From: Rhodocyclales bacterium GT-UBC
Lineage (GTDB): Bacteria > Pseudomonadota > Gammaproteobacteria > Burkholderiales > Rhodocyclaceae
Length of the DNA: 64,000 nucleotides
Direction: 5' to 3'
NCBI GenBank assembly: GCA_003583745.1
Contig: QXPY01000001.1
Coordinates: 124,001 to 188,000, forward strand
How positions within the stretch are numbered: the first letter of the stretch is position 1; each line of letters begins with the position of its first letter. The notes under the pieces were generated by a model that was not told the origin of the DNA, did no database searches, and saw nothing but the letters and a program-made list of their open reading frames with translations. Positions 17,830 through 26,701 of the stretch are shown here, one piece after another. The translations under genes were made by a program, and so were the position numbers.

Positions 17830-17858
17830 GCCTGGCTCAGGCTGTGCCTGAGTCAGGC
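17830..17858. promoter_or_regulatory. Inverted repeat between TauE-like and LysR genes
   Basis: Two 13-base arms, GCCTGGCTCAGGC and GCCTGAGTCAGGC, flank TGT and pair with one mismatch. It ends 18 bases before the LysR start. It may be the LysR binding site or, less likely, a hairpin. Each arm is itself close to a palindrome. Confidence 0.5.
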
Positions 17859-17876
17859 TTGTAGTACATTGGCCGC

Positions 17877-18770
17877 ATGCGTTTCGACCTGGTAGACCTT
17901 CGGCTTTTTCTCAACGTCCATGAGACAGGCTCGATCACGGCCGGGGCCGCGGCCTGTCACATGACGCTGGCTTCGGCCAGCGAGCGGATTCGCGGCATGG
18001 AACAGGCACTGGGCGTTCCTTTGTTGCTGCGCCATCGGCAGGGCGTCGATGTGACGCCGGCAGGGCGCACCCTGGTCCGTCATGCCCGCCAGGTCCTGCA
18101 ACAGATGGCCCGCCTGCGCGACGAGTTGGGCGAGTATGGTGCCGGGTTGAAGGCCCACCTCCGGCTGCATTGCAATACCTCGGCGCTCAGCGAGCATCTG
18201 CCGGGCTTGCTCGGTGCCTTTCTGGCCGAACATCCCGGCGTCTCGGTCGAGCTTGAGGAAAGCACCAGCGACGAAATCGCCGACGCCATTCGCAACGATG
18301 CGTGCGATATCGGCATTGTTTCCGATGCGGCCGATCTCGAAGGGCTGGAGAGTTTTGTCTTTCGCGATGATCCGCTTGCCCTCGTCGTGGCGCAGGGCGA
18401 TGCGCTGGCCAGCCGCAAGCAGATTGCCTTTGTAGACGTGGCCGGGCGGGCTTTCGTCGGCTTGGCCGCCGACAGCGCACTGGAGACGCTGCTGGCACGC
18501 CAGGCGCGGCGCCTCGGCAAAAGCCTGAACTACCGGGTGCGCTTGCGCAGTTTCGAGTCGGTGTGTCGCATGGTCGGTTCGGGAATCGGGGTGGCCGTCG
18601 TCCCGCGGGCAGTTGGCATGCGTTGTGCCAGGTCGGCGAAGATCAGGCCGCTGGCCCTGAGCGATGCCTGGGCCAGCCGCCAATTGCGGGTCTGTGTCCG
18701 GCAACTGGAAGCACTGCCCGGGCCGGCCAGACAAATGGTGCAGATGCTGCTTGCCTCAGCCTCGTCCTGA
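17877..18770 (+). CDS. LysR family transcriptional regulator
   Basis: The protein has 297 residues. The N-terminal helix-turn-helix is LRLFLNVHETGSITAGAAACHMTLASASERIRGMEQALGVPLL, followed by a linker helix and a periplasmic-binding-like effector domain (LRLHCNTSALSEHLPGLLGAFLAEHPGVSVEL). VTPAGRTLVRHARQVL is the typical family end of the DNA-binding part. It is divergent from the TauE/SafE exporter and probably controls it. The stop codon lies inside a 13-bp hairpin. Confidence 0.9.
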   Translation: MRFDLVDLRLFLNVHETGSITAGAAACHMTLASASERIRGMEQALGVPLLLRHRQGVDVTPAGRTLVRHARQVLQQMARLRDELGEYGAGLKAHLRLHCNTSALSEHLPGLLGAFLAEHPGVSVELEESTSDEIADAIRNDACDIGIVSDAADLEGLESFVFRDDPLALVVAQGDALASRKQIAFVDVAGRAFVGLAADSALETLLARQARRLGKSLNYRVRLRSFESVCRMVGSGIGVAVVPRAVGMRCARSAKIRPLALSDAWASRQLRVCVRQLEALPGPARQMVQMLLASASS

Positions 18771-18780
18771 GGCAAGCAGC
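18746..18780. terminator. Hairpin between convergent genes
   Basis: GCTGCTTGCCTCA and TGAGGCAAGCAGC form a perfect 13-bp stem with a nine-base loop. It overlaps the LysR stop codon and lies 11 bases past the end of the convergent methyltransferase gene. There is no T-run, so it may act as a 3'-end stabiliser or a factor-assisted terminator. Confidence 0.5.
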
Positions 18781-18791
18781 AATGCGACGAA

Positions 18792-19811
18792 TCAAACGCG
18801 CAGCAGCGCGATCTTCAGCGGCGGCTGGCCGTCGTGGCTGGGGAAGTCGCTTTCCGGCGCGACCCATTCGATTTGACGAATCGTCCGTCCAGCCTTGGCG
18901 GCGCAGCGTTGCAACTGGTCGGCCCAGGTTTCGCGGGAAATCTGGGCGGCGTTGTTGCAGCAGATCAGCGTCCCGCCTTCGCTGGTGCAGGCTAGCGCCA
19001 GCTTCATCAGTGCCGGGTAGTCGTTGATGATGTCGACCACGCCGAAAGCGCTCTTGGCGTAGCGCGGCGGGTCGAGAAATACGAGGTCGAAGGTACGCGC
19101 GTCGAGTTTCGGGAAGTTCGGCATCCGCTTGCCGCGCACCATCCCCGGCTGGCCGAGGCCGGCCAGTTGGCGCATTGCCGCAAAGGCGTCGCTCTGGACG
19201 AAACGCAGGCGGATCGGCAGGTCGTTGAGACGGGCGTTGTCCTTGCCGACCCGGATGTTCGATTCGGAGAAGTCGACATTGACCACGTGCGCCGCCCCGG
19301 CCTTGGCGGCCGCGACACCGACCCCGCAGGTGTAGGCAAAGAGGTTGAGCAGCGACTTGCCGGCAACTTCCTGCATGACGCGGCGACGGCCGGCCCGCAT
19401 GTCGAGGAAAAGCCAGGGGTCCTGACCGCTGTGGCGGCCCTGGACCATGTAATGCACGCCCATTTCTCTGAACTGGCGGGGTTTGTGGGCCTCTTCCAGC
19501 ACCTCGGCCGGCAGCGGGTTGCTGATCCGCGAATTGGGCCGGCTGCGGTCGTTATAGACCGCGGTCAGGCCGGGCAGGGCCTCGGCGTAGAAATGCTCAA
19601 TGGCGGAACGGTCGTGACCGTCGAGCGCTTCATGGAAAGTCTGGATCAGCAGCAAGTCGCCGTAGCGATCGACGGTCAGGCCGGGCTGTCCTTCGCTGCT
19701 GCCGTTGAACAGTCGATAGGCGTTGGTCTGTTCGGCGTGCAGGCGTTCGATCAGGTCCTGACGGGCGGTGAAGGCAGCCTGCAGGGCTGCGGTCAATTGG
19801 GAGGTGGGCAT
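18792..19811 (-). CDS. Class I SAM-dependent rRNA methyltransferase (RlmI-like)
   Basis: The protein has 339 residues. The central SAM fold shows LLNLFAYTCGVGVAAAKAGAAHVVNVDFSESNI (motif I and the acidic ligand), and FDLVFLDPPRYAKSAFG is the catalytic/RNA-site motif. CNNAAQISRETW follows near the end. This order is that of RlmI/RlmK-type 23S rRNA methyltransferases. The N-terminal PUA domain of E. coli RlmI seems reduced or absent here. The start is ATG at 19811. The 90 bases up to the next gene contain nothing recognisable. Confidence 0.8.
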   Translation of the reverse strand: MPTSQLTAALQAAFTARQDLIERLHAEQTNAYRLFNGSSEGQPGLTVDRYGDLLLIQTFHEALDGHDRSAIEHFYAEALPGLTAVYNDRSRPNSRISNPLPAEVLEEAHKPRQFREMGVHYMVQGRHSGQDPWLFLDMRAGRRRVMQEVAGKSLLNLFAYTCGVGVAAAKAGAAHVVNVDFSESNIRVGKDNARLNDLPIRLRFVQSDAFAAMRQLAGLGQPGMVRGKRMPNFPKLDARTFDLVFLDPPRYAKSAFGVVDIINDYPALMKLALACTSEGGTLICCNNAAQISRETWADQLQRCAAKAGRTIRQIEWVAPESDFPSHDGQPPLKIALLRV

Positions 19812-19901
19812 CGTACTTCCGGTAGGGTGGCAGCCATCACTGCGCGAAATGCCGCCGGAAAGCCGAGGCTGGGCATTCTACCGGAGCTGCCGCCCGGTCG
19901 C

Positions 19902-20138
19902 TCATTCGCTCGCGTCCGGGTTGGCATTGTCGACGGCGGCCAGCGCCGGCCAAAGACGCCAGTGGCCGCAGGCGGAGCGGGCCCGGCGTTCCGACCCGGA
20001 CCAGCCGCCACCCTGGCAGAGGCCGGTAGCGGTCTCCGCTTCGATCAGTACGCTGGCCGGTGTTTCGCCGGGCTGGCGCTGACCGGTCCAGCGTTCGCAA
20101 CTGGCGCAGCGCTTGCGCTCGACGGCCTGGCTCAGCAA
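19902..20138 (-). CDS. Small Cys-rich protein, probably TTG-started
   Basis: The reading frame gives 78 residues with spaced Cys pairs: KRCASCERWTGQRQPGETP, GLCQGGGWSG and ARSACGHWRLWPAL. The C-x2-C ... C ... C spacing and Trp residues look like a zinc- or disulfide-stabilised small domain. It starts with TTG at 20138, seven bases inside the end of the rhodanese gene, so translational coupling is likely. No ATG is available in this frame. The start and function are uncertain; that the frame stays open with such a composition supports a real gene. Confidence 0.5.
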   Translation of the reverse strand: MLSQAVERKRCASCERWTGQRQPGETPASVLIEAETATGLCQGGGWSGSERRARSACGHWRLWPALAAVDNANPDASE

Positions 20139-20590
20139 GTTTTGGCGCTGCGGCAGGCAGCGATCGACTGAGTGGCGGGAACCACGGCGCCGCCGCCAGC
20201 GATCCAGCCCTTGATGCCGCTCTTGACGTTGTAAACCGTGCTGTAGCCGGCTTGTTGCGAGAGCAACTGGCTGACGCTGCGCGTTCGGTTGCCGCTGCGG
20301 CAGATGACGATGACCGGTTCGTTTGGCTTGGCGATCGGTTTCAGTTTTTCCAGCCAGGCCGGTGCGTTGTATTGGCCTCGCTCGTCGAAGAAAGTCAGCA
20401 GTTTGCTGCCGCCGACAATGCCGCTTTCTTCCCATTCGCCCTGGGTACGGATGTCTACCAGCGGCACGCCGGATTTGAGCAGTTTGTCGAGTTGGGCGTT
20501 GTCGATGTCGATGATTTCGGCGCGGGCGAACAGCGCGACGAGGGCAAGACAGGTGCCGAGGAGTAAGTGGCGCATGGGTTTTGTCTTCAT
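20132..20590 (-). CDS. Periplasmic rhodanese-like protein
   Basis: The 152-residue product has a signal peptide (MRHLLLGTCLALVALFARA). A single rhodanese domain follows with the active loop VICRSGNRTRS, where Cys carries persulfide sulfur, and VPLVDIRTQGEWEESGIVGGS. Start MKTKPMRH at 20590; MRHLLL five codons later is possible. It could handle sulfane sulfur in the periplasm or have a non-catalytic role. It overlaps the small Cys-rich gene downstream. Confidence 0.85.
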   Translation of the reverse strand: MKTKPMRHLLLGTCLALVALFARAEIIDIDNAQLDKLLKSGVPLVDIRTQGEWEESGIVGGSKLLTFFDERGQYNAPAWLEKLKPIAKPNEPVIVICRSGNRTRSVSQLLSQQAGYSTVYNVKSGIKGWIAGGGAVVPATQSIAACRSAKTC

Positions 20591-20714
20591 ATCAGGGAAC
20601 GCTGATTATAAGACCTCGATTCCCGGCCGAGGTTCTGGTGCGGCGAACAAGCCATTCGTGGTCGCGTCGAGGTTGCCGTGGCATGGGATAATGCCGCCTT
20701 TTTCAAGGACCGGC

Positions 20715-21263
20715 ATGGCGCTCAAATCGACAATTTTCAAGGCAGAGTTGCAGCTTGCCGATCTCGATCGTTCGCATTTTGCCGATTATTCGCTGACCAT
20801 CGCCCGCCATCCGTCGGAAAACGATCAGCGGATGATGATCCGCCTGCTCGCCTTCGCCATGTTCGCCTCGGAAAGCCTGGCTTTCGGTCGTGGCCTGTCG
20901 AGCGAAGACGAGGCGGATCTGGCAGATATCGACCTGACCGGCGAGATTGCCCGCTGGATCGACGTCGGTTTGCCCGATGAGCGCAATATCCGCCGGGCTT
21001 GCGGCCGGGCGCGCCAGGTGGTCGTGCTGGCTTACGGCGGACGCGGCGCCGAAATCTGGTGGCAGCAGACGGCGGGCAAGGTAGACGGCCAAAAGAACCT
21101 GCAGGTCTACGCCGTGCCGCCAGCCGAATCACAGGCACTGGCGGCACTGGCCGAGCGCAATATGCGCCTGCAATGCACCATCCAGGACGGCGTGATCTGG
21201 CTAGGCAACGAAGGCACGCACGTCGAACTGACGCCGCAACGGCTCTATTCGCCAGCGGCCTGA
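20715..21263 (+). CDS. yaeQ: YaeQ family protein
   Basis: The product has 182 residues, the normal length. MALKSTIFKAELQLADLDRSHFADYSLTIARHPSENDQRMMIRLLAFAMFA is the conserved YaeQ start, and the fold belongs to the PD-(D/E)xK nuclease-like superfamily. AAGGA lies six bases before the ATG. The biological role is unclear; the E. coli protein was linked to haemolysin expression. Its last 19 bases overlap the end of the convergent ClpP-like gene. Confidence 0.92.
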   Translation: MALKSTIFKAELQLADLDRSHFADYSLTIARHPSENDQRMMIRLLAFAMFASESLAFGRGLSSEDEADLADIDLTGEIARWIDVGLPDERNIRRACGRARQVVVLAYGGRGAEIWWQQTAGKVDGQKNLQVYAVPPAESQALAALAERNMRLQCTIQDGVIWLGNEGTHVELTPQRLYSPAA

Positions 21264-21886
21264 GCGGCTGCAGCCACTTTCTTCCTCGGCCGGCGCGGCG
21301 CGGGCTTGGCGTGCTGCATGCGTTGCAGGCGATGGCGGATGTCGTCGGAATCCATCCACAGGTCCGATCCCTTGAGGATGTTCTTGATCTCGTTATCCGT
21401 CAGGAAGGGCGAACACAGCCGGCTCATCACCTTGGCAAACCAGTTGCCGACCGCCATGACTTCGGCCTGTTGCTCGTTGCCCTTGCCGGCAAAAATCCCG
21501 GAATAGATGTGGAACATCAGCTGGCAGTTGTCATGCACGATCAATTCGTCGCCGCTCAGGAAGATCAGTGCCGCCATCGAATAGGCGCGCGCCTCCAGGA
21601 TGGTGACGACGCGGGCGTTCGAAGAGCGGACGTTGTTGATGATTTGCAGTCCGGTGTTGAAGTCGCCACCCGATGAATTGAGGTGGAGGTAGATCAGGTC
21701 GGTTTCGCCGGCCGTGCGCAGGGTGTAGAACAGCTCGGTGTAATACTCCGGCTCGCGAATCTCGCCGCACAGGTAGTAGGAGACCTGGCGTACCGGCAAC
21801 CGTTGTTCGTAGCGGGTCATTCCGTGAAAGAGTGCGCTGTCGTCGGCAAGCAGCTCTTCGTCGCGACCGGGTGAATGGCGGGGCAT
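21245..21886 (-). CDS. ClpP-like serine protease fold protein
   Basis: The product has 213 residues with a ClpP/crotonase-type core: LIYLHLNSSGGDFNTGLQI (oxyanion strand, NSxGG), TILEARAYSMAALIFLSGDE (the Ser of ASMGA in ClpP) and CQLMFHIYSG (catalytic His region). So Ser and His appear kept. A basic Pro/Arg/Lys/Ala-rich tail follows (PAPRRPRKKVAAAAQ), not found in ClpP. It is not the housekeeping ClpP, since the N terminus differs and no clpX is adjacent. Its substrate is unknown. Confidence 0.75.
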   Translation of the reverse strand: MPRHSPGRDEELLADDSALFHGMTRYEQRLPVRQVSYYLCGEIREPEYYTELFYTLRTAGETDLIYLHLNSSGGDFNTGLQIINNVRSSNARVVTILEARAYSMAALIFLSGDELIVHDNCQLMFHIYSGIFAGKGNEQQAEVMAVGNWFAKVMSRLCSPFLTDNEIKNILKGSDLWMDSDDIRHRLQRMQHAKPAPRRPRKKVAAAAQAAGE

Positions 21887-22106
21887 GATCTCTCCTCGGT
21901 TGTTTCAGATCATTATGAGCCGACTTGGTCGGACTGACCACGGGCCGGTCAAATCGGACCGGAACGGGAATATTTTCGGGGCGGCGCAATATTTTTGTCG
22001 CGGCTTCGTCTACGCATACAGGACCATCGTCTTCTCCAGATAATTCCCGGCTGTATCAGCCAGCGAGGGCCGGTGGCGCGCCTTACGTGCCTCAAACAGG
22101 ATTTTC

Positions 22107-23267
22107 ATGTCACAACGTTCTGATCGTCACGCTTCGGCCGGATTGCCCCGCCGCCTGCGTCGTTTCTTTTTCACTGTTTTGCCCTTGCTTGGCGGCCTGC
22201 ATGCCTACATCGGCTGGCGCCTGTTGCCGGACTTGTCGCTGGAGGCAGCCGGAGTAGTCGTTGGCATTGTGTTGCTTGGCTTGTCCACGCTGCTGGTTCC
22301 GCTCGGCATGTTTGCCCGCTACCTTGTTACCCCGCCGGCGCTGGCCGATCGGCTCAGTTGGCTTGGGTCACTGTTGATGGGACTGTTTTCGTCCTTGCTG
22401 GTGCTGACCTTCCTGCGCGACGTGTTGCTGCTGTTCGCACCCGCTACGCTGGCTGGACCGACGGCGCTCGGCGTCGTGTTGGGGGCCTTGGTGCTGAGCC
22501 TGGTCGGCTATCTCAATGCCCGTCGCCTCGCCCGTGTTGTCCGCGTCGATGTGCTGCTGGCCGGCTTGCCGGCCGGCCTGGATGGCTTCACCATCGCCCA
22601 GATCAGCGACATCCATGTCGGCCCGACCATCAAGCGCGACTACGTCCAGGCCATCGTGGACCGGGTCAATGCGCTGGAAGCCGACCTGATCGCCATCACC
22701 GGCGATGTCGTCGATGGCAGCGTCGCCCAGCTGGCCATGCATAGCGCCCCGTTCGCCGATCTGGCGGCGCGCCATGGCACCTACGTCGTCACCGGCAATC
22801 ATGAGTATTACGCTGGTGCAGAGCAGTGGATCGCGGAGTTCGAGCGCCTTGGTCTGCGTGGCCTGCACAACGCCCATGTCGTCATCGAGCATGGCGGCGA
22901 GCGGCTGGTCGTGGCCGGCGTCACCGACTACAGCGCGCATGCCTTCAACCCGGCCTGGCGCAGTGATCCGCAGCTGGCGCTGGCCGGCAGTCCGGCTGGC
23001 CTGCCACGCATCCTGCTCGCCCATCAGCCGCGCTCTGCGGTGGCCGCCGAGGCGGCCGGCTTCGATCTGCAGTTGTCGGGGCATACCCACGGTGGCCAGT
23101 TCTGGCCGTGGAATTTCTTCGTCGTCTTGCAGCAGCCCTTTACCGCCGGTCTGCATCGCCTCGGTCGACTGCTCGTCTATACCAGCCGCGGTACGGGCTA
23201 CTGGGGGCCGCCGAAGCGCTTTGGGGCGCCATCCGAGATTACCTTGTTACGCTTGGTTGCCATCTGA
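22107..23267 (+). CDS. Membrane-anchored metallophosphoesterase (YaeI-like)
   Basis: The protein has 386 residues. About four N-terminal transmembrane helices (residues 15-150) precede a calcineurin-like phosphoesterase domain. The metal ligands are in ISDIHVGPT, LIAITGDVVDG, VTGNHEYY, LAHQPRS and LSGHTHGGQFWPW, so all five signature motifs are present. It probably hydrolyses a phosphodiester or phospholipid-type substrate at the inner face of the membrane. AGGA stands six bases upstream. The 220 bases before it show no clear promoter. Confidence 0.9.
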   Translation: MSQRSDRHASAGLPRRLRRFFFTVLPLLGGLHAYIGWRLLPDLSLEAAGVVVGIVLLGLSTLLVPLGMFARYLVTPPALADRLSWLGSLLMGLFSSLLVLTFLRDVLLLFAPATLAGPTALGVVLGALVLSLVGYLNARRLARVVRVDVLLAGLPAGLDGFTIAQISDIHVGPTIKRDYVQAIVDRVNALEADLIAITGDVVDGSVAQLAMHSAPFADLAARHGTYVVTGNHEYYAGAEQWIAEFERLGLRGLHNAHVVIEHGGERLVVAGVTDYSAHAFNPAWRSDPQLALAGSPAGLPRILLAHQPRSAVAAEAAGFDLQLSGHTHGGQFWPWNFFVVLQQPFTAGLHRLGRLLVYTSRGTGYWGPPKRFGAPSEITLLRLVAI

Positions 23268-23268
23268 T

Positions 23269-23982
23269 TCAGTCGCTGAGGAGCGAGCAGACAAGATCGA
23301 TTCCGTCGGCAACGAGGTCCCCGATTTCGGCACTTTCGTTGTAGCGTTCGGCGCGGCTTTGTCTTTCATATAAAGCACGCTGCTTTTCGCGCAGGATGAT
23401 GGCATCTCCCAGCAACTCGACATCGCGTACGCTGCGCTGCGCCTCTACCTGCTGGTAGGTCGCCAATGCTTTTTCGACGGCGCCGGTGTCGAGAATGGTG
23501 ATCGGTGCTTTGCAGTGCGGGCAGGCGTGGTCCTGCTTGATGTCGATGGCGGCGCCGCAACCATTGCAGCGGATCGAGCCGATCTGCGCTTTCAGCGTGT
23601 CGAGCTCAGCTTCGTGGAGTTGGCGAACGAAGCCCTTCTCGATCATGAATTGCGCAAAGGTTGTGAAGCGGCCGTGTTGCTGCAGGCAACGATGGTAGTT
23701 GAAGCGGCCCCCTTTTGCGATGTCCATGCCGTGCAGGAGCTTTTCGTTGCAGCGCGGGCAGTTGAGTACTTCGCTCAAGGCTTGGCGTGGTTCATCGCGG
23801 TGGGCGTGAATCAGCCGGAATAGTTCGATGATGCCGCCCGGCGCCAATTGAACGCTTTCGAAATTGTCGAACCAGATTGCTTGGCAGTTGAAACAGAGAT
23901 CAAGTTCGATCTCGCCTTGCATCCGGTGTTTGAATTTTTCGACCGCCATCGTTTGGTGGCAGGACGGGCAGCAGGTTTTCAT
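23269..23982 (-). CDS. Zinc-ribbon (zf-TFIIB) protein
   Basis: The 237-residue product carries three metal-binding pairs: CCPSCHQTM ... LCFNCQAIWFDN (zf-TFIIB type), CPRCNEKLL ... YHRCLQQ, and IRCNGCGAAIDI ... HACPHCKAPI. The C-terminal half (EKALATYQQVEAQRSVRDVELLGDAIILREKQRALYERQSRAERYNE) is a charged helix. The function is unknown. Start ATG at 23982 comes one base after the U32 gene stop (TGATATG), a typical coupled start. A GTG at 24021 would add 13 residues but has no proper ribosome site. Confidence 0.8.
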   Translation of the reverse strand: MKTCCPSCHQTMAVEKFKHRMQGEIELDLCFNCQAIWFDNFESVQLAPGGIIELFRLIHAHRDEPRQALSEVLNCPRCNEKLLHGMDIAKGGRFNYHRCLQQHGRFTTFAQFMIEKGFVRQLHEAELDTLKAQIGSIRCNGCGAAIDIKQDHACPHCKAPITILDTGAVEKALATYQQVEAQRSVRDVELLGDAIILREKQRALYERQSRAERYNESAEIGDLVADGIDLVCSLLSD

Positions 23983-23983
23983 A

Positions 23984-25861
23984 TCAACTTGGTCGAATGG
24001 TACCAAGCTGTAGTTTGACACCTTTTTTCATTTTGCCAATGACATGCATCTCGCAGGCCTTGCAGTCGAACTTGAGGATCAGCTTCTCGCTGCCATTGAC
24101 CAGCGTCATCGGGTCCGGCTTCAGGTGCTTCACTTCCTTCGGGCAGAGATTGAAGCTGTAGCGCAGGCAATGCCGGGTGATCATCAGCGAGACCAGGCCT
24201 TTTTCCTGGTTGGCTTCGTAGGCGTCGGCAATCAGCTTGACGCCGTGTTTTTCGTAAAACGCTCGGGCCTTGCTGTTGAAGACGTTGCCGAGATAGGTCA
24301 GCTCATCTTGCGGATAGGGTGCGGGGTTGGCCGCCGGTGTGGCGCGAAGGGGGCGTTGGTAGGCTGCCTGGCGGGCGGCTTCGAGCTTTTCGGTCGTTTC
24401 GCGGCGCAAGGCGTTGATGGCGCCGACAGGCAGGAACCAGGGCTGCGTCAGCTCGATTTTCGGCGAGCTGGCAGCAAACAGGGTGTTGCCGAATTTGCCG
24501 AGATTTTCCTGCAGCGTCGCCAGGGCGCGCTCGGCATTCTTGGCGACTTCCTTGGCGTGCGGCAGATCGACGCTGGCGGAAATGCCGTCTTCGTCGGTCA
24601 GGGTCAGGCGGAAGCCTTCGGCGGTTTCGCTGAAAGCCGGCTGGATGGCAATCCGGCGTTCGGCCGAGTCCTTTTCCAGCGCCCGTTCGAATTCCTGGTC
24701 GCGGTTGCGGAACAACGTTGCGCCTTCGGTCAGCTCTTCCGGGATTTCGGCCGGGAAAAGCGTCATGCCTTCGGCCCGGTTGATCCGCATGCCGACCACT
24801 TCACCGTGGCCGTCGTAGAAGCAGACGCCATCGCCATTGTTGAATGGCTTTTCGGCATCGACGGTGAAGAAGCCGTCGCCGATTTCCAGCACGTTGCCGA
24901 TGATCTCGCCGACGAAGCTGGGCGAGTCGAATGCGCCGATGTCGTCCTGGCGGCCGCCGGCGAAATAGTCGGTGTAGCCGCGGTTGAAGGTCTTGTCCGG
25001 CTGCGGCGTGAAGGTGTAGGTGCTGTAGCCGGAAGAGGCCCGGCGATAGGCCGGGTTGGCGGCGATGATCGCATCGAGCAGGCGGCGGTAATGCGCCGTG
25101 ATGTTCTTGACGTAGCTGAGGTCCTTGAGGCGACCCTCGATCTTGAACGAGCTGACGCCGGCTTCGATCAGGGCGAGGATGTTTTCGCTCTGGTTGTTGT
25201 CCTTCATCGACAGCAGGTGCTGGTCTTCGGTGATCACCTTGCCCTTGTCGTCGACCAGCGTGTAGGGCAGGCGGCAGGCCTGCGAGCATTCGCCGCGGTT
25301 GGCACTGCGCCCGGTGTGGGCGTGGCTGATGAAGCACTGGCCGGAGTAGGCGACGCACAGGGCACCATGCACGAAATATTCGAGCGCCAGCGTGGTCTGG
25401 CGGGCAATGGCCGAGACTTCGGCGATCGACAGTTCGCGGGCCAGGACCAGTTGCGAGAAGCCGGCATCTTCGAGGAACTTGACCTTGGCCGCGTTGCGGT
25501 TGTCGGTCTGGGTGCTGGCGTGCAGCTGGATGGGCGGCAGATCGAGCTCAAGCAAGCCCATGTCCTGGATGATCAGCGCATCGGCGCCGGCCTCGTAGAT
25601 TTTCCAGGCCAGCTGGCGGGCGTCTTCCAGTTCGTTGTCGTGCAGGATGGTGTTGAGTGCGACGAAAACGCGGGCGTTGAAGCGATGGGCAAAGGTGCTC
25701 AGGCGGGCGATGTCTTCGATGCTGTTGCCGGCGCCGTAACGGGCGCCAAAAGCCGGGCCGCCGATGTAGACGGCATCGGCGCCGTGCTTGATGGCTTCGA
25801 TGCCGAAATCGGCATTCTTGGCCGGGGCGAGCAGTTCGAGTGGGTGTTGGATTCGGGTCAT
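23984..25861 (-). CDS. Peptidase U32 family protein, RlhA/YdcP-like rRNA hydroxylation enzyme
   Basis: The protein has 625 residues. The N terminus is PLELLAPAKNADFGIEAIKHGADAVYIGGPAFGAR, and the U32 signature region includes SGQCFISHAHTGRSANRGECSQACRLPY. The C-terminal part has LCPKEVKHLKPDP and FDCKACEMHVIG, where Cys residues could hold an Fe-S cluster. The order matches RlhA (YdcP), which with prephenate-derived chemistry hydroxylates C2501 of 23S rRNA; other U32 groups differ in length. It is six bases from the upstream methyltransferase and one base from the zinc-ribbon gene, so these three form an operon. Confidence 0.85.
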   Translation of the reverse strand: MTRIQHPLELLAPAKNADFGIEAIKHGADAVYIGGPAFGARYGAGNSIEDIARLSTFAHRFNARVFVALNTILHDNELEDARQLAWKIYEAGADALIIQDMGLLELDLPPIQLHASTQTDNRNAAKVKFLEDAGFSQLVLARELSIAEVSAIARQTTLALEYFVHGALCVAYSGQCFISHAHTGRSANRGECSQACRLPYTLVDDKGKVITEDQHLLSMKDNNQSENILALIEAGVSSFKIEGRLKDLSYVKNITAHYRRLLDAIIAANPAYRRASSGYSTYTFTPQPDKTFNRGYTDYFAGGRQDDIGAFDSPSFVGEIIGNVLEIGDGFFTVDAEKPFNNGDGVCFYDGHGEVVGMRINRAEGMTLFPAEIPEELTEGATLFRNRDQEFERALEKDSAERRIAIQPAFSETAEGFRLTLTDEDGISASVDLPHAKEVAKNAERALATLQENLGKFGNTLFAASSPKIELTQPWFLPVGAINALRRETTEKLEAARQAAYQRPLRATPAANPAPYPQDELTYLGNVFNSKARAFYEKHGVKLIADAYEANQEKGLVSLMITRHCLRYSFNLCPKEVKHLKPDPMTLVNGSEKLILKFDCKACEMHVIGKMKKGVKLQLGTIRPS

Positions 25862-25867
25862 GGCGCC

Positions 25868-26701
25868 TTAGTACGTAAAACGCGGAGCGAGTTCTTCGAT
25901 ATTGAATTCGCGCAGGATCGCCTCGGCGCGCTCGCGGGCATTTTTTCTCGGTTTGCCGCGCAGACTGGCGATGATCAGTTCGTTCTTCATCGAGTGTTCC
26001 CAGCCGACCAGTTCGGTCACGGTGACGTCGTAACCGTGAGATTCCAGCAGCAGGCAGCGCAGGACATTGGTCAGGTGGCTGCCCAGTTCGCGGGTGTGGA
26101 TCGGGTGCCGCCACAGCTCGGAAAGCGGGGTCTTGCCCAGCGATTCGTTCTTGCGGGCGCGCATGGTGGCCGCTACCTCGGCCTGGCAGCACGGCACCAG
26201 CACGATATGGCGGGCCGACTTGGTGAGCGCGAAACGGATCGCATCATCGGTAGCGGTATTGCAGGCATGCAGTGCAGTGACGACATCGATCCGCTCGGGG
26301 AGGGTGGTGGAGTGTGTCGATTCCTCAACCGTGATGTCGAGAAAACTCATGCGCTCGAAACCCAGCCGATCGGCCAGTTCGCGAGATTTCTCGACCAGTT
26401 CCTTGCGGGTCTCTATGCCGTAGATGTGGCCGCGTTTTTCTTCGCCCTGTTGTTGTTTGAAGAACAGGTCGTAGAGGATGAAGCCGAGGTAGGACTTGCC
26501 GGCGCCATGGTCGGCCAGGCTATTCGCCTCGGCCAGCAGCGGCTCGATGAACTGGTAGAGGTGATAGACCTGCTTCAGCTTGCGGCGGGTGTCCTGGTTG
26601 AGCTTGCCGTCGCGCGTCAGGATGTGCAATTCCTTCAGCAATTCAATGGATTGCCCGGGACGGATCTCCGGAATGTCGGCAGGGGCGTTTTGCTTTTTCA
26701 T
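25868..26701 (-). CDS. SAM-dependent methyltransferase (Methyltransf_32-like)
   Basis: This 277-residue protein contains LADHGAGKSYLGFILYDLFF (motif I, with D-x-GAG in place of E-x-G-x-G) and HIYGIETRKELVEKSRELADRLG. DVVTALHACNTATDDAIRFAL and HIVLVPCCQAEVA match Methyltransf_32-type proteins. It probably methylates RNA or protein; the link with the RlhA-like gene downstream hints at translation. ATG at 26701 is used; a TTG three codons upstream is possible. No strong ribosome site. Confidence 0.78.
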   Translation of the reverse strand: MKKQNAPADIPEIRPGQSIELLKELHILTRDGKLNQDTRRKLKQVYHLYQFIEPLLAEANSLADHGAGKSYLGFILYDLFFKQQQGEEKRGHIYGIETRKELVEKSRELADRLGFERMSFLDITVEESTHSTTLPERIDVVTALHACNTATDDAIRFALTKSARHIVLVPCCQAEVAATMRARKNESLGKTPLSELWRHPIHTRELGSHLTNVLRCLLLESHGYDVTVTELVGWEHSMKNELIIASLRGKPRKNARERAEAILREFNIEELAPRFTY

